Assembly: GCF_007050985.1 (NCBI RefSeq)
Contig: NZ_VHSF01000003.1
Span: 345,500-409,499 of the forward strand
DNA: 64,000 bases
DNA from: Christiangramia sabulilitoris
GTDB taxonomy: Bacteria; Bacteroidota; Bacteroidia; Flavobacteriales; Flavobacteriaceae
Reading direction: 5' to 3'
The notes under the pieces are model-generated. The model saw only the letters and a list, made by a program, of their open reading frames with translations, had not been told where the DNA came from and searched no databases. This document shows positions 62,718 to 64,000 of the stretch, one piece after another. Position 1 is the stretch's first letter. The number at the start of each line of letters is the position of its first letter. A program made the translations under genes and the position numbers.

Positions 62718-63836
62718 CTAATTTTGAGCAAGATTCATAGGAGCCTTGAGCTGGTTCCAAACCTTTATCTTATCTCCTTTTTCCAAGCCGCTAAGCACCT
62801 CTACATTTATACCATCACTCACCCCAAGCTCTACATCGCGCTTTTCGAATTCCTGGTCTCCGGTCATAATTTCCACGAAAGGCTCCTTAGTTTCCGGATC
62901 GAACTGAACCAAAGCCTCTTTAATAGCCAGCACACTATCTGCACGCGCCAGGATGATCGAGGCATTTGCACTTAAGCCGGCACGAATAAACGTGGTATCT
63001 GCTTTATCTAAAGTTCCTTTTATTTCAAATTGAATTGCCCCGTTATCCTCGACCCCTTTTGGAGCTATATAATCCAGGACAGCATTAAATGTTTTATTTT
63101 CTATAGCTCCCACGGTCACCTCTAGTGGAAGATCTTCCTTAATTTTTCCTACTTCACTTTCATCCACCTTACCTTCAAAGATCATTTCATTTACATCGGC
63201 TAAAGTTGCGATGGTGGTACCATCATTAAAGTTGTTACTCTCAATTACCTGGTTCCCTGCTTTCACCGGAACATCCAGCACCATACCTTCTACGGTAGAC
63301 CGGATAAGGGTGTTCGCTGCACTCCCAATCCCACTGGTGGTACCTGTTCTCACAATCTCATAATTCTGCTGAGCAGACTTATAATTTTGTTCTGCTCTTT
63401 TATAGCTTACCTCTGCAGCATCAAAATCGTTCGCCGAAATCACTCCTTTATCAAAAAGCGCTTTTTGTCTTTCAAAAACTTTCTTTTCATTTTCCAGGTT
63501 AATTTTTGCAGTGGCTACCGCATCCTTTGCACTCTGCAGGGAAGAAACATTTGGGATTACCCTGATTTTTGCGATCAGATCACCCGCCTTGATCCTGTCC
63601 CCGGCTTCAATATAGATCTCATCGATAATACCCGAAATATTTGGTTTAATAAGCACCTCTTCTTTAGGAACAATTTTCCCTGTAGCAACGGTTTTCTTAA
63701 TGATGGTTTGTTCTGTAGGCTCTTCAGTTTGATAAACTACTGGATCTTCCTGATTCTTTTGATATAGATAATACAGAGCTCCCACGAAGGTCACCGCTAT
63801 AAAAACTAAGATTCCGATGGTTACAAATTTTTTCAT
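62718..63836 (-). CDS. Periplasmic adaptor (membrane fusion) protein 2
   Basis: The 372-aa MacA-like adaptor has a membrane helix (about 4-24), the strand V-A-T-G-K-I-V-P-K-E-E-V-L-I-K-P-N-I-S-G-I-I-D-E-I-Y, a coiled-coil hairpin (about 105-150), and C-terminal G-L-E-K-G-D-K-I-K-V-W. It follows an ABC permease by 27 bases on the minus strand and precedes the TolC gene by 61, so it forms the link in an ABC-type tripartite exporter of the MacAB class. Confidence 0.93.
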   Translation of the reverse strand: MKKFVTIGILVFIAVTFVGALYYLYQKNQEDPVVYQTEEPTEQTIIKKTVATGKIVPKEEVLIKPNISGIIDEIYIEAGDRIKAGDLIAKIRVIPNVSSLQSAKDAVATAKINLENEKKVFERQKALFDKGVISANDFDAAEVSYKRAEQNYKSAQQNYEIVRTGTTSGIGSAANTLIRSTVEGMVLDVPVKAGNQVIESNNFNDGTTIATLADVNEMIFEGKVDESEVGKIKEDLPLEVTVGAIENKTFNAVLDYIAPKGVEDNGAIQFEIKGTLDKADTTFIRAGLSANASIILARADSVLAIKEALVQFDPETKEPFVEIMTGDQEFEKRDVELGVSDGINVEVLSGLEKGDKIKVWNQLKAPMNLAQN

Positions 63837-63863
63837 TTTTAGATTGTATTAGTTTTAAAGGTA

Positions 63864-64000
63864 TTATTCTGTTCTTAAAGCATCTACGGGTTTCACCCTG
63901 ATCGCTTGTTGCGCCGGTATAAGCCCGGCAAGCAATCCTGAAATAATTAAAATTGAAAGAGCGATCATAACCACTCCAAGGTTAACGGAAGGGTTAAGGA
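63864..64000 (-). CDS. MacB/FtsX-like ABC transporter permease, C-terminal fragment
   Basis: Only the last 45 codons are in the window. They read S-V-N-L-G-V-V-M-I-A-L-S-I-L-I-I-S-G-L-L then A-G-L-I-P-A-Q-Q-A-I-R-V-K-P-V-D-A-L-R-T-E and stop at 63864, exactly the end of MacB-type permeases (a final helix, then A-G-x-x-P-A-x-x-A-x-x-x-x-P-x-x-A-L-R). The upstream part and its ATPase are beyond the right edge. It precedes adaptor 2 by 27 bases. Confidence 0.9.
   Translation of the reverse strand, partial: LNPSVNLGVVMIALSILIISGLLAGLIPAQQAIRVKPVDALRTE

Overview
The window is chromosomal DNA from a member of the Bacteroidota, most likely a marine Flavobacteriaceae close to Gramella/Christiangramia or Salegentibacter (genus is inference). 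The evidence is lineage-typical genes (PorP/SprF, DUF6089, GSCFA, DUF4136, DUF5522, long Bacteroidota-type urocanate hydratase and aromatic amino acid hydroxylase), several promoters fitting the Bacteroidota form TTG-N17-21-TAnnTTTG, weak Shine-Dalgarno signals and moderate-to-low GC. No rRNA, tRNA, transposase, prophage or CRISPR array was found. Almost all of it is ordinary, densely packed core genome.

Layout. 1-10.3 kb is the most accessory part: the end of a TPR protein, two small secreted proteins, two neighbouring multipass acyltransferase-like proteins (DUF418 and HGSNAT/DUF1624 type), a YfcC carrier, a Pycsar-effector-like membrane protein beside a small TerB-like acidic protein, and an S9 peptidase. 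10.4-19.2 kb holds a TrmH/SpoU methyltransferase, a fused HPPK (FolK)-deoxynucleoside kinase, a YhhQ queuosine-precursor transporter, an AsmA protein, a three-copy 153-bp tandem repeat, a DUF2797 protein, and a GH3 enzyme with an O-acetyltransferase. 19.3-29.3 kb holds hemL, a glucosaminidase-LysM lipoprotein, a D-cysteine desulfhydrase-like enzyme, a tiny HEXXH membrane protein, DUF5522-hutU, a DUF4136 lipoprotein, an aromatic amino acid hydroxylase, and DUF4230 and GSCFA proteins.

29.4-39.2 kb holds alaS, a tightly coupled M23-MerR-LemA-TPM-TPM operon, then clpX, clpP and tig on the minus strand (protein quality control) and a small 'holin-like' membrane protein. 39.3-53.8 kb is envelope biogenesis and cofactors: an SGNH lipoprotein with a FadL channel; pdxJ and a hydrolase; then the plus-strand train CBS protein-nadK-DUF6089-uppS-bamA-ompH-ompH-murI, which links undecaprenyl carrier synthesis, outer-membrane protein assembly and D-glutamate supply; a PorP/SprF protein; and a three-domain Nfu iron-sulfur protein. 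53.8-64 kb holds a PiT phosphate transporter with a PhoU-like tail, a YyaL/DUF255 thioredoxin-fold protein, an MscS channel, tsaB, and a minus-strand efflux cluster (ABC permease, adaptor, TolC, adaptor).

The most notable signals are structural: three genes whose TAnnTTTG-type box lies exactly four bases before the ATG (candidate leaderless mRNAs); four convergent gene pairs that share a 4-bp YTAR stop overlap with no terminator between; the 153-bp repeat array; the FolK-dNK fusion; a lone Pycsar-effector-like gene with no cyclase; and a strong minus-strand terminator about 200 bp beyond the nearest gene. I found no clear undescribed defence or secretion system. All family assignments were made by eye from motifs.
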